Shown in pieces: positions 9,245-20,554 of a stretch of DNA of 64,000 nt. The DNA is taken from NCBI RefSeq assembly GCF_038502225.1, contig NW_027195234.1, positions 78,501 through 142,500 on the forward strand. Direction: 5' to 3'. The DNA is from Cherax quadricarinatus (lineage: Eukaryota; Arthropoda; Malacostraca; Decapoda; Parastacidae). Numbering within the stretch: position 1 is the first letter of the stretch; each line of letters opens with the position of its first letter. The notes below the pieces were generated by a model. That model had not been told where the DNA came from. It did not search any database and saw only the letters and a program-made list of their open reading frames with translations. The position numbers and the translations under genes are program-made.

Positions 9245-10492
9245 ATGGCGCTGCAGAGCTACAGACGCATCAACACTGTTTGCGTTGAGTTGACCCGTGG
9301 GGCTGTCACTGGAGCCACGATGGACTTGTTACTACCGGCGATTATCCGTGATACCTACGGTATCGCAAATGAAGAGATATGTGGTGTAGCACTAAATGGG
9401 ACGACACGGATCTTCGTTAAAATGACGTCAGCAAATGTTTATGAAGCGGTGGTGGATAAGTATCAAGAGACCATTATAGCCGTCAATTCAGCTGTATCAG
9501 TACGTCTACATGATGTATCACGACACTACACATGGGTTAAAATAAGGAATGTGCCTTTTGAGGCGAATGAATTTGTTATAAAAGATGAACTACGTAATTA
9601 TGGTACGGTTCATATGGCCTCTGCAGGTCGGTGGGCCGCTGGACCTTATGCTGGAAGTTTGGAGGGAACATATTCAGTCAAAATGACCTTACGCCATCCC
9701 ATACCGTCCTATATTATGTTGCAAGCATTTCGAACTCAGGTATATGTAACATATGCGGGGCAACGTCGTACGTGTCGGCTGTGTGGATCGTATGACCACA
9801 TAGCGGCACAGTGTGATAAGCGTCGTAGGAATCTCCAAATATCGCACCAGCAACAACCGGAAGAAGTCGAGGAAGTGGAGGGACGAGAACAGTCTTATGC
9901 TCACCCGTCTCGACAACGGACATCTTGGAGTGAAGAGGTAGAAAAAGCGCAGGAGAAGGCTTTGGAGGATGCAAAACAGCGAGAAGAATCACCATCACTG
10001 GATATAAATAAAGTATTTGAAGAGACTCTGCCCACTATGGGGGACGAGGATGTAGCGGCGTCTTTAGTGAAGGCACTGGATGTATTGTTAGACGAGTCGA
10101 TCGTCAACCGTGTGGAGGAACCAGGTGCAAATTTGGGATCGGTTGAGCATCATGGTGAGGCGACGGATGAAAGCATTGAGTCTGGGGTGTCGCATGGCAT
10201 GATGGTAAATATAGCAGAAGTGGAGGTGCATCATGATAGTACTAAAGAAATCCCAATGCAGGTGGAGGGTAGGACGCGAAAGCGAACTGCGACCCCACCA
10301 GACTCAGACGACGTGCTCACTCCTGCCCAAAGGCCAGGGAAAAAGTCTTGGGCGGATGTACAGAGGAAAGGGAACAGTGAATCCACGAAACAAGAGTTTA
10401 TCAAGGTGATTCCCAAAAAAGGGGAGAGGGATAGAGGTGTAAAATGTATAAGTGAAAAGTCTATACCTAGAACCAAAGGAAAATCCCATTAA
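9245..10492 (+). CDS. Tx1-type LINE ORF1: gag-like RNA-binding protein (415 aa)
   Basis: ORF1 proteins of LINEs bind the element RNA and form the ribonucleoprotein that returns to the nucleus. The ATG at 9245 is chosen because it sits in a strong context (CAACATGG) and is the first ATG of the open frame. Residues ~90-165 resemble the folded segment of Tx1 ORF1s (VKIRNVPFEANEFVI, GPYAGSLEGTYSVKM, IPSYIML). A CCHC zinc knuckle follows: C177, C180, H185, C190 (CX2CX4HX4C). The C-terminal half is acidic, then basic, and low in predicted structure (RKRTATPPDSDD, KKSWADVQRKG). It ends in TAA, which overlaps the probable ORF2 start region. Confidence 0.88.
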   Translation: MALQSYRRINTVCVELTRGAVTGATMDLLLPAIIRDTYGIANEEICGVALNGTTRIFVKMTSANVYEAVVDKYQETIIAVNSAVSVRLHDVSRHYTWVKIRNVPFEANEFVIKDELRNYGTVHMASAGRWAAGPYAGSLEGTYSVKMTLRHPIPSYIMLQAFRTQVYVTYAGQRRTCRLCGSYDHIAAQCDKRRRNLQISHQQQPEEVEEVEGREQSYAHPSRQRTSWSEEVEKAQEKALEDAKQREESPSLDINKVFEETLPTMGDEDVAASLVKALDVLLDESIVNRVEEPGANLGSVEHHGEATDESIESGVSHGMMVNIAEVEVHHDSTKEIPMQVEGRTRKRTATPPDSDDVLTPAQRPGKKSWADVQRKGNSESTKQEFIKVIPKKGERDRGVKCISEKSIPRTKGKSH

Positions 10493-13400
10493 TTGACTTT
10501 AAGGTTTTGACAATAAATATTAACGGTTTGAGATCTGAGCGGAAGCGAAAGTGGTTTAATGAATTTTTGGTGCGTCTAGATGTGGATGTGGTATTTATCC
10601 AAGAACACAATTACAGAATTGGATATGAGTTGGAATTAGATGGTTACGATGTGTATATGGAATATGCGACGAGGTTAAAAGGAGGCGTCGCCATTCTGGT
10701 AAAGGAAAATAGCCCGTTTGTAGTACGCCATAGTGAAAGGGGGGAGGGGAGAGTGATTAGGGTGGATGGTTTATGGGGTAGAGTACATATAAGTTTTGTA
10801 GGTGTATATGGGCCGGCCGAGGGAGATGCACGACTTAAAACTCATTTTGTACAAGATGTATTAGTATATCATCTACGTAGTTTACCAAATGTAGCGATAA
10901 TAGGGGGAGACTGGAATTGTGTAATACGACGAAAAGATGTGGAGCCTCGAGGAGCGGGTTGTTGCTTGGGGTTCCTGGGAGATTTATTGACGAGTGTGGG
11001 TTTAATGGATGTGTGTGGGGGGGGTGGCAATGTGGAGCATACTTTCATTAGAAGAGATTATGCGGCGAGATTAGATAGAATGTACGTGTCTAGTGCGGTT
11101 ACAGTGCGGAGAGTGAGTGTGATAAATGTGGTTTTTTCGGATCATAGAGGAGTTGTAATGGATGTAGATATTGAGGGTGTGCCTAGAAGGGGTCCGTCAT
11201 TTTGGAAATTAAATGTAAAGTTATTGAAGAGAGAGGAAAGTCGTTTGTCTTTTGGGCATATGTGGGAACGCCTTGTGGTTGAAGCACCTGGAGATGTGGC
11301 TTTGGTTAATTGGTGGGAAATGATAGCCAAAAAGCGAATTAAGGAATTTTATATTAGTCAGGGAGTGAGATATAATCAGTTACAGTATGGTTTCCAACGA
11401 TATTTAGAGGGGCAGTTGCGCGACTGCTATGTACAAGCGAATGCTAATTATCCTGTTACAGAAATTGAACGAATTAAGGAGCAACTACGTAATTTACAAA
11501 ACGAAAGGTTTGATGGGGAAAGGCTTAAGGGTGGAATCGAAGAGGTTTTGTGGGGAGATCGGCCGTCGGCGTGTGTGTTGAGGAATCAACACAGACGTCG
11601 CAAAGCAATGGAGTTAATGGGGTTGAATGTCCAGGTAGGTATGCAGGGGTATAGAGTGAATCAGGTGTTGACGACGACGGAGGGTATGAGTGGGTATATT
11701 GATGCTTGGGTTAAATTGAAAACGCAAAGTGTTGGAATAAGTGAAATTGCATTGCAGTCAATCGGTAGGTTTGTGCGTTGTGAGCTGGAGGAGCATGATC
11801 GTTTGATGTTGGGAGGGCCGATAACGGAGTGTGAGACTTGGGAGGCTTTATCTGGGGCGCAATTGGGTAAGGCGCCAGGAATAGATGGGTTGCCCAGCGA
11901 CTTTTATATTCAAAATTGGAACGTTTTAAAGGGGTTTTTGGTACGTTTATTCAATATCATGAAGCGGGATGGGGTTTTAGGGGAACAACAAAGGTTGGCT
12001 GTGGTCGTCCTAGTTCCTAAAGGCGAGCCATTAACGGTTAAAGATTATCGTGCAATCTCGTTATTATGTGGGGACTATAAAATTTTTGGAAGGATCTTGG
12101 CCAACAGAATAAAAAAAGTCCTGGGCAAAGTGATTGACGAGGGACAATATGGGGTACCGGGCAGGTCTATGTATGAAGGTCACGGTATGATTAGAAGTTT
12201 TATTGAAGAAAGAGTAAGATTGGGAGATGGGGGGGTATTGGCTATAGATTGGGAGGCGGCATATGATAGTGTGGAACGGGAGACGTTATGGAAGATAATG
12301 AGATGGCAGGGGTTTGGGGCGGAAATTATATCATGGGCCAAATTAATGTATCAAGAGGCATCTTTGCGTGTGCAGGTGAATGGGAGGTTGGGAGATCGGA
12401 TTCAGATGGGAAGGGGTTTGCGTCAAGGTTGTCCCCTTTCACAAATTTTTTTTGCTTGTTTTCAAGACCCCTTTTATAGAGGGATAAGGGTTTTATTGGA
12501 AGCAAATGGGATGAGTAATGTAAGGGGTGGGGGAGCGGGCATTGTTGGATATGTCGACGACACGACGATTTTGGTGAGAGAAAACATGGATTTGATTCGG
12601 GTAGAAAAGTTAGTGAAAGTTTTTGAAAAGGCTACTGGCATGACGATCAACATGAGGAAAACAAAGTATATGAATCTTGGAAAAGGGTCGTGTGAGGAAG
12701 GAATGGTAGCTGAAAGGTGGGAAAGGGTGGACCAAATAAAGATATGTGGGATCGTTTATGTAAATGATATCAAGTCAGCACAACAAATAAATTCCGTGCG
12801 TATCGTTGATAGTGTTCTGAAGCGTCTTAGTGGGTTGAGAGCTGCTAATTTAAGTTTGCAACAAAGGGTGATAACAACGAATGTGCTATTATATAGTAAA
12901 CTATGGCATGTTACGGTAATATTTCCGATACTTCGTTGTGAATTAAAAAGGTTACAAAAAAGTGTTTTTAGATTCATTTGGGGAACAGGGAGCGAATGGT
13001 TAAGTAGAGCGGTTGTCACACTCCCGGTTGGCCGTGGAGGGCTGGGTCTTATAGATGTCGAAAAGAGGATAATAAGTATGTATTTAAAACATAGTTATAA
13101 GCGGGAGGGAGGGGCGAAAGAAGACGGTCTTCATAGGATACATCAGGATATGCGACGGTGGTGGGGGGGTCGGGAGTTCATGATAGGTGAGGCAATGTTA
13201 CGGGTCATCATAAACGTGAGGGATCACTCACAAATTAAATTGAGAAATCTTGATAGGGCAGATGGTAAGGCTCTGGTAGCGGCGGTAGAAGGAGTTTATC
13301 CGATGTATGATTGGCATAATATTTGGGGGCGTTTAAATAAATTGCGTTTAAAACCTAAAGTAAGAGAAGTTATGTATAGATTTTTACATGGAATCTTGCC

Positions 13401-13830
13401 GTCAGGAATGGTTTTATTCTATAAGAGAATACGAGAGGATGGGGAATGCAGGGATTGTGGAGGATTGGCGACTATTTATCATACGGTGTATTTTTGCGAT
13501 TGTATTGAACTTATAAGGGTTTGGATGGGTAAGGTTTTAAGGTTAGTGGGGGGAGGGGGTTTGCAGGTTTTGAGGGTTTTAAGTTTAGATATAACTGGGG
13601 TGAATAAAAGGGTTGAGAATGCGATTGGGTATATGATTACGGATTATATATACATGATGTGGGCTATGAGGGAGGCGGACGTGCGTGCAAGAATTAATGC
13701 ATTGGCAGCAACTTTTTATAGGACACAGTGTAGAAATAAAGGGGTGTATGGAGGGAGATGGGAGAGAGATTTTAGTGAGGGTTATCGAAATTTCACATTA
13801 AGGGATTTATGGGATTTGCAAAATGGGTAA
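10492..13830 (+). CDS. Tx1-type LINE ORF2: AP endonuclease-reverse transcriptase (about 1110 aa)
   Basis: Enzyme of target-primed reverse transcription. Numbering from codon 10507: endonuclease residues 1-220 with N6, E33 (IQEHN), D135/N137 (GGDWN) and SDH at 211-213, so the catalytic set looks complete. RT spans about 450-720: GIDGLPSDFY, DYRAISLL, GQYGVPGRS, motif A D581 (AIDWEAAYD), motif B GRGLRQGCPLSQ, motif C YVDD 682-685 and KTKYMNLG. Near the C terminus is a zinc-binding C981, C984, H992, C997. No ATG precedes the endonuclease. The frame is open back to 10471, and an ATT codon at 10492 shares one base with the ORF1 TAA, so start and initiation mode are inferred. No internal stop is present. 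Confidence 0.9.
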   Translation: MDFKVLTININGLRSERKRKWFNEFLVRLDVDVVFIQEHNYRIGYELELDGYDVYMEYATRLKGGVAILVKENSPFVVRHSERGEGRVIRVDGLWGRVHISFVGVYGPAEGDARLKTHFVQDVLVYHLRSLPNVAIIGGDWNCVIRRKDVEPRGAGCCLGFLGDLLTSVGLMDVCGGGGNVEHTFIRRDYAARLDRMYVSSAVTVRRVSVINVVFSDHRGVVMDVDIEGVPRRGPSFWKLNVKLLKREESRLSFGHMWERLVVEAPGDVALVNWWEMIAKKRIKEFYISQGVRYNQLQYGFQRYLEGQLRDCYVQANANYPVTEIERIKEQLRNLQNERFDGERLKGGIEEVLWGDRPSACVLRNQHRRRKAMELMGLNVQVGMQGYRVNQVLTTTEGMSGYIDAWVKLKTQSVGISEIALQSIGRFVRCELEEHDRLMLGGPITECETWEALSGAQLGKAPGIDGLPSDFYIQNWNVLKGFLVRLFNIMKRDGVLGEQQRLAVVVLVPKGEPLTVKDYRAISLLCGDYKIFGRILANRIKKVLGKVIDEGQYGVPGRSMYEGHGMIRSFIEERVRLGDGGVLAIDWEAAYDSVERETLWKIMRWQGFGAEIISWAKLMYQEASLRVQVNGRLGDRIQMGRGLRQGCPLSQIFFACFQDPFYRGIRVLLEANGMSNVRGGGAGIVGYVDDTTILVRENMDLIRVEKLVKVFEKATGMTINMRKTKYMNLGKGSCEEGMVAERWERVDQIKICGIVYVNDIKSAQQINSVRIVDSVLKRLSGLRAANLSLQQRVITTNVLLYSKLWHVTVIFPILRCELKRLQKSVFRFIWGTGSEWLSRAVVTLPVGRGGLGLIDVEKRIISMYLKHSYKREGGAKEDGLHRIHQDMRRWWGGREFMIGEAMLRVIINVRDHSQIKLRNLDRADGKALVAAVEGVYPMYDWHNIWGRLNKLRLKPKVREVMYRFLHGILPSGMVLFYKRIREDGECRDCGGLATIYHTVYFCDCIELIRVWMGKVLRLVGGGGLQVLRVLSLDITGVNKRVENAIGYMITDYIYMMWAMREADVRARINALAATFYRTQCRNKGVYGGRWERDFSEGYRNFTLRDLWDLQNG

Positions 13831-14878
13831 AGGGATACGACGGGCTATTTTCCTAGACTTGGGTGTGAGCATGGAGAGCTGTTTATATGGATGTATAAAT
13901 GAGTTTTGATATCTAGAGGCAGTAGGGTTATTACCCCGAGGTTTTCAAGAACTACACAATTATCATTGAGGAAGGTGTAGCACTACGATTGCATATTTTT
14001 ATCATGTATAAATCATTTCAAGGACTTTATGATGAAAATTTTCTATGAGACTCAAATATGTGCATAGGAGTCTTTACTGTTTTTGATTCAATTGTAAGTG
14101 GTAAAAAGTGTTTCCTAGCGTATAGCAATTGATTTTTATTTTGTTATATTTTATGCTGTGTTACAGTGTGCTTTTCAGTAATATTATATTACTTGTAACT
14201 AGTTTGCATTATTTTTCTTTGTTTTGCTGAGATGTAAAATATCATATCGTAGTTTTGTTTTGTTATATTGGATGTTTTTTATTGTGACTTTTAGTATTAT
14301 CCCGTTTCCTTCTTTGAATAGTAAATACCTATGTATGTTAAGATCTCGTGATAATCGCCAATATTAATGTTTTGAGTATCGTGGTGCTCTGTTAAGCACC
14401 TAAGATCTTAGAATTAGTCTTGCATACGTGTGTTGACAGGCAGAAACCTCACCTAGTATGTGCCTGATGTAGTCTCATGTAGTGTAATGTGTGTGCTTGT
14501 GTGTGTCATTGTGCGTGTTTGTTTGTTTTTATTCTCTGTTTTATTGTACAATCTTCATAATTTCCAGTGTTTGATGTTTGGTAATATGTAACCTTGTTAG
14601 AGATGTTCTTTAACAAATAAAGCAATACCACTGTAATGTATAGTGTTGTGTGAGTGTATTATCACTGTAATATACGGTGTGTTGTGTGTGAGTGTAATAA
14701 TACCAATGTAACATAACGGTGTGGTGTGTGTGAGTGTGTATTACCACTGTACTGTATGGTGTCGTTATTAGGTCTCGGGTTAAGTGCGATTCTAGTGCAG
14801 TAATCTTTTGTCGTGTATCTTTTTAATATATTTCTGTCATTTGTATCGCACTGTTTTAAATAAAATATAAAAAAAAAA
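13831..14878 (+). other. 3' UTR and A-tail of the Tx1-type LINE
   Basis: A non-coding T-rich tail of about 1 kb. Between 14630 and 14765 it contains about three diverged ~55-bp units (ACTGTAATGTATAGTGTTGT-like, each with a GTGTGTGAGTGT stretch). AATAAA signals occur near 14616 and at 14859-14864, and the latter immediately precedes the terminal A-run. The 3' UTR is presumably what the RT recognises. Confidence 0.75.
14859..14864 (+). terminator. Polyadenylation signal AATAAA
   Basis: Canonical hexamer just before the A-run that ends the element, consistent with insertion from a polyadenylated transcript or with tail-like priming. Confidence 0.6.
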
Positions 14879-14891
14879 ACTTCTCAAATAC
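14879..14891. repeat. Target-site duplication, right copy
   Basis: ACTTCTCAAATAC, a perfect match to 9054-9066, directly after the A-tail. It fixes the 3' boundary. Confidence 0.85.
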
Positions 14892-15157
14892 TGTATTACT
14901 ATAATAAAAACAACTTAAAATACCTGTCTAATATGTTTTAATACTAAACAATGAGCCCATAACTATAAAATAACTTACATATATTCACAAGAGTTAAAAT
15001 AATAATAACCACAAGTGATATTTAAAGATGACGACGACCGTCAGTGTCCGCTGGGGTGATGGGGGGGGTAGGGGTAACCCCCACTACCTGTAATATCTCA
15101 CCTGTGTTTATTAATTAATTGGATGTTGTTGTTTACTGTAACTAAGACACGGACATA
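14892..15157. other. Spacer, no gene seen
   Basis: AT-rich sequence with a short G-run near 15061 and a CCCCCACT stretch. I recognise nothing here. Confidence 0.5.
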
Positions 15158-16796
15158 TTGTCGGGTAGACATACACACTGGCGTCTACCTTGTCGGGTAG
15201 ACATACACACTGGCGTCTACCTTGTCGGGTAGACATACACACTGGCGTCTACCTTGTCGGGTAGACATACACACTGGCGTCTAACTTGTCGGGTAGACAT
15301 ACACACTGGCGTCTACCTTGTCGGGTAGACATACACACTGGCGTCTACCTTGTCGGGTAGACATACACACTGGCGTCTACCTTGTCGGGTAGACATACAC
15401 ACTGGCGTCTATCTTGTCGGGTAGACATACACACTGGCGTCTACCTTGTCGGGTAGACATACACACTGGCGTCTACCTTGTCGGGTAGACATACACACTG
15501 GCGTCTAACTTGTCGGGTAGGCATACACACTGGCGTCTACCTTGTCGGGTAGACATACACACTGGCGTCTACCTTGTCGGGTAGACATACACACTGGCGT
15601 CTACCTTATCGGGTAGACATACACACTGGCGTCTACCTTGTCGGGTAGACATACACACTGGCGTCTACCTTGTCGGGTAGACATACACACTGGCGTCTAC
15701 CTTGTCGGGTAGACATACACACTGGCATCTACCTTGTCGGGTAGACATACACACTGGCGTCTACATTGTCGGGTAGACATACACACTGGCGTCTACCTTG
15801 TCGGGTAGACATACACACTGGCGTCTACCTTGTCGGGTAGACATACACACTGGCATCTACCTTGTCGGGTAGACATACACACTGGCGTCTACCTTGTCGG
15901 GTAGACATACACACTGGCGTCTACCTTGTTGGGTAGACATACACACTGGCGTCTACCTTGTCGGGTAGACATACATACTGGCGTCTACCTTGTCGGGTAG
16001 ACATACACACTGGCGTCTACCTTATCGGGTAGACATACACACTGGCGTCTACCTTGTCGGGTAGACATACACACTGGCGTCTACCTTGTCGGGTAGACAT
16101 ACACACTGGCGTCTACCTTGTCGGGTAGACATACACACTGGCATCTACCTTGTCGGGTAGACATACACACTGGCGTCTACCTTGTCGGGTAGACATACAC
16201 ACTGGCGTCTACCTTGTCGGGTAGACATACACACTGGCGTCTACCTTGTCGGGTAGACATACACACTGGCGTCTACCTTGTCGGGTAGACATACACACTG
16301 GCGTCTACCTTGTCGGGTAGACATACACACTGGCATCTACCTTGTCGGGTAGACATACACACTGGCGTCTACCTTGTCGGGTAGACATACACACTGGCGT
16401 CTACCTTGTCGAGTAGACATACACACAGGCGTCTACCTTGTCGGGTAGACATGCACACTGGCGTCTACCTTGTTGGGTAGACATACACACTGGCGTCTAC
16501 CTTGTCGGGTAGACATACACACTGGCGTCTACCTTGTCGGGTAGACATACACACTGGCGTCTACCTTGTCGGGTAGACATACACACTGGCGTCTACCTTG
16601 TCGGGTAGACATACACACTGGCGTCTACCTTGTCGGGTAGACATACACACTGGCGTCTACCTTGTCGAGTAGACATACACACAGGCGTCTACCTTGTCGG
16701 GTAGACATACACACTGGCGTCTACCTTGTTGGGTAGACATACACACTGGCGTCTACCTTGTCGGGTAGACATACACACTGGCGTCTACCTTGTCGG
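15158..16796. repeat. 32-bp satellite of hairpin units (about 51 copies)
   Basis: Tandem units of 32 bp (TTGTCGGGTAGACATACACA, then CTGGCGTCTACC). Each contains the inverted repeat GGTAGAC...GTCTACC, with 7-bp arms and a 12-nt loop. Copies are highly uniform; variants such as GGCATC, TTGTTGGG, TTATCGGG and CACAGGCGTC are scattered and sometimes paired, suggesting duplication of blocks. No coding potential. Confidence 0.97.
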
Positions 16797-16926
16797 AGTT
16801 GATAAATTCCAACCTGAAGCTTTAACACTATGATATATATTTTTTCCTGTGACTCATCCTAATTGTTCATTTATTTTTAGTTGTTGCTATCTTATGCAAA
16901 TTGATCTCAGGTCTACCTGTATTTAC

Positions 16927-17023
<97 letters not shown>

Positions 17024-17212
17024 AAAATCTCAGTAATAATCAATTATAATATGTGAGTTTGTTTAGGAGTCTGGTATAAATAACTGTTTCTGCTGCTGGT
17101 GTGTTTCTAATGTATCAGACAAGACGAAAGTTTTCTTAACATTCTTCATGGAACAGGTAAATCTTATTAAAGTGACTCATAACTATGATAAAGCTGTGAG
17201 GTTTTGATAATT
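16797..17212. repeat. Spacer with (TA)n microsatellite
   Basis: Unique AT-rich sequence (16797-16931 and 17021-17212) around about 90 bp of TA dinucleotides. No gene recognised. Confidence 0.85.
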
Positions 17213-20200
17213 AAAGCCAATGTTTCTGCAGAGGTCATATAGCAACAGTCACAATGTTTCTGCAGAGGTCATATAGCAACAGTCACAATGTTTCTGCAGA
17301 GGCCATATAGCAACAGTCACAATGTTTGTGCAGAGGTCATATAGCAACAGTCACAATGTTTCTGCAGAGGCCATATAGCAACAGTCACAATGTTTCTGCA
17401 GAGGCCATATAGCAACAGTCACAATATTTCTGCAGAGGTCATATAGCAACAGTCACAATGTTTCTGCAGAGGCCATACAGCAACAGTCACAATGTTCCTG
17501 CAGAGACCATACAGCAACAGTCACAATGTTTCTGCAGAGGCCATACAGCAACAGTCACAATGTTTCTGCAGAGGCCATACAGCAACAGTCACAATATTTC
17601 TGCAGAGACCATACAGCAACAGTCACAATGTTTCTGCAGAGGTCATATAGCAACAGTCACAATGTTTCTGCAGAGGCCATACAGCAACAGTCACAATATT
17701 TCTGCAGAGACCATACAGCAACAGTCACAATATTTCTGCAGAGGCCATACAGCAACAGTCACAATATTTCTGCAGAGGCCATACAGCAACAGTCACAATG
17801 TTTGTGCAGAGACCATACAGCAACAGTCACAATGTTTGTGCAGAGACCATACAGCAACAGTCACAATGTTTGTGCAGAGACCATACAGCAACAGTCACAA
17901 TATTTCTGCAGAGGCCATACAGCAACAGTCACAATGTTTCTGCAGAGACCATACAGCAACAGTCACAATATTTCTGCAGAGGCCATACAGCAACAGTCAC
18001 AATATTTCTGCAGAGGCCATACAGCAACAGTCACAATATTTCTGCAGAGGCCATACAGCAACAGTCACAATGTTTCTGCAGAGGCCATACAGCAACAGTC
18101 ACAATATTTCTGCAGAGGCCATACAGCAACAGTCACAATGTTTCTGCAGAGGCCATACAGCAACAGTCACAATATTTCTGCAGAGGCCATACAGCAACAG
18201 TCACAATATTTCTGCAGAGGCCATACAGCAACAGTCACAATGTTTGTGCAGAGACCATACAGCAACAGTCACAATGTTCCTGCAGAGGCCATACAGCAAC
18301 AGTCACAATGTTTCTGCAGAGGCCATACAGCAACAGTCACAATATTTCTGCAGAGGCCATACAGCAACAGTCACAATGTTTCTGCAGAGGCCATACAGCA
18401 ACAGTCACAATGTTTCTGCAGAGGTCATATAGCAACAGTCACAATGTTTCTGCAGAGGCCATACAGCAACAGTCACAATGTTTCTGCAGAGGTCATATAG
18501 CAACAGTCACAATGTTTCTGCAGAGGCCATACAGCAACAGTCACAATGTTTCTGCAGAGGCCATACAGCAACAGTCACAATGTTCCTGCAGAGGCCATAC
18601 AGCAACAGTCACAATGTTTCTGCAGAGGCCATACAGCAACAGTCACAATATTTCTGCAGAGGCCATACAGCAACAGTCACAATGTTTCTGCAGAGGCCAT
18701 ACAGCAACAGTCACAATATTTCTGCAGAGGCCATACAGCAACAGTCACAATGTTTCTGCAGAGGCCATACAGCAACAGTCACAATATTTCTGCAGAGGCC
18801 ATACAGCAACAGTCACAATGTTTCTGCAGAGGCCATACAGCAACAGTCACAATGTTTCTGCAGAGGTCATATAGCAACAGTCACAATGTTTCTGCAGAGG
18901 CCATACAGCAACAGTCACAATGTTCCTGCAGAGGTCATATAGCAACAGTCACAATGTTTCTGCAGAGGCCATACAGCAACAGTCACAATGTTTCTGCAGA
19001 GGTCATATAGCAACAGTCACAATGTTTCTGCAGAGATCATATAGCAACAGTCACAATGTTCCTGCAGAGGTCATATAACAACAGTCACAATGTTCCTGCA
19101 GAGGTCATATAACAACAGTCACAATGTTCCTGCAGAGGTCATATAACAACAGTCACAATGTTCCTGCAGAGGTCATATAACAACAGTCACAATGTTTCTG
19201 CAGAGGTCATATAACAACAGTCACAATGTTCCTGCAGAGGTCATATAGCAACAGTCACAATGTTCCTGCAGAGGTCATATAACAACAGTCACAATGTTCC
19301 TGCAGAGGTCATATAACAACAGTCACAATGTTCCTGCAGAGGTCATATAACAACAGTCACAATGTTTCTGCAGAGGCCATATAGCAACAGTCACAATGTT
19401 TCTGCAGAGGTCATATAGCAACAGTCACAATGTTTCTGCAGAGGTCATATAGCAACAGTCACAATGTTTCTGCAGAGGCCATACAGCAACAGTCACAATG
19501 TTTCTGCAGAGGCCATACAGCAACAGTCACAATGTTCCTGCAGAGGCCATACAGCAACAGTCACAATGTTTCTGCAGAGGCCATACAGCAACAGTCACAA
19601 TATTTCTGCAGAGGCCATACAGCAACAGTCACAATGTTTCTGCAGAGGCCATACAGCAACAGTCACAATATTTCTGCAGAGGCCATACAGCAACAGTCAC
19701 AATGTTTCTGCAGAGGCCATACAGCAACAGTCACAATATTTCTGCAGAGGCCATACAGCAACAGTCACAATGTTTCTGCAGAGGCCATACAGCAACAGTC
19801 ACAATGTTTCTGCAGAGGTCATATAGCAACAGTCACAATGTTTCTGCAGAGGCCATACAGCAACAGTCACAATGTTCCTGCAGAGGTCATATAGCAACAG
19901 TCACAATGTTTCTGCAGAGGCCATACAGCAACAGTCACAATGTTTCTGCAGAGGTCATATAGCAACAGTCACAATGTTTCTGCAGAGATCATATAGCAAC
20001 AGTCACAATGTTCCTGCAGAGGTCATATAACAACAGTCACAATGTTCCTGCAGAGGTCATATAACAACAGTCACAATGTTCCTGCAGAGGTCATATAACA
20101 ACAGTCACAATGTTCCTGCAGAGGTCATATAACAACAGTCACAATGTTTCTGCAGAGGTCATATAACAACAGTCACAATGTTCCTGCAGAGGTCATATAG

Positions 20201-20554
20201 CAACAGTCACAATGTTCCTGCAGAGGTCATATAACAACAGTCACAATGTTCCTGCAGAGGTCATATAACAACAGTCACAATGTTCCTGCAGAGGTCATAT
20301 AACAACAGTCACAATGTTTCTGCAGAGGCCATATAGCAACAGTCACAATGTTTCTGCAGAGGTCATATAACAACAGTCACAATGTTCCTGCAGAGGTCAT
20401 ATAACAACAGTCACAATGTTTCTGCAGAGGCCATATAGCAACAGTCACAATGTTTCTGCAGAGGTCATATAGCAACAGTCACAATGTTCCTGCAGAGGCC
20501 ATATAGCAACAGTCACAATGTTCCTGCAGAGGTCATATAACAACAGTCACAATA
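17213..20554. repeat. 34-bp satellite (about 98 copies) with higher-order duplication
   Basis: Units of 34 bp built on TTTCTGCAGAGGCCATACAG, then CAACAGTCACAATG, with a PstI site (CTGCAG) in each. Because 34 is not divisible by 3, each unit shifts frame, and long open frames of about 324-358 codons appear; they end where a unit carries TCATATAG or ATAACAAC. These are artefacts. Two stretches of the array are near-identical at a 952-bp (28-unit) offset, about 18470-19421 and 19422-20373. Confidence 0.97.

Larger units (their letters stand above)
9067..14878 (+). mobile_element. Complete L1/Tx1-type LINE with intact ORFs
   Basis: A 5.8-kb insertion bounded by a perfect 13-bp target-site duplication and ending in AATAAA, then a run of 11 A (the last two may belong to the duplication). 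It carries a 5' UTR, ORF1, ORF2 and a ~1-kb 3' UTR. Neither ORF has a stop or frameshift, which suggests recent insertion. The L1/Tx1 group is assigned from the ORF1 layout (PY-G segment, then zinc knuckle), the RT style (YRAISLLCGDYKI, VPGRSMYEG, GRGLRQGCPLSQ, YVDD) and the C-terminal CCHC. Some Tx1 families target RNA genes or microsatellites; no such RNA gene is visible at this site. Confidence 0.88.

Noticed and set aside
15158..16796. CRISPR-like array with hairpin repeats
   Set aside because: Units are contiguous with no variable spacers, and no cas genes are present.
17458..19962. Overlapping + strand frames of 154-358 codons (QQQSQCFCRGHTATVT)
   Set aside because: They arise from the 34-bp satellite read through three frames; frames end wherever a unit variant contains TAG or TAA, and there is no non-repeat coding flank.
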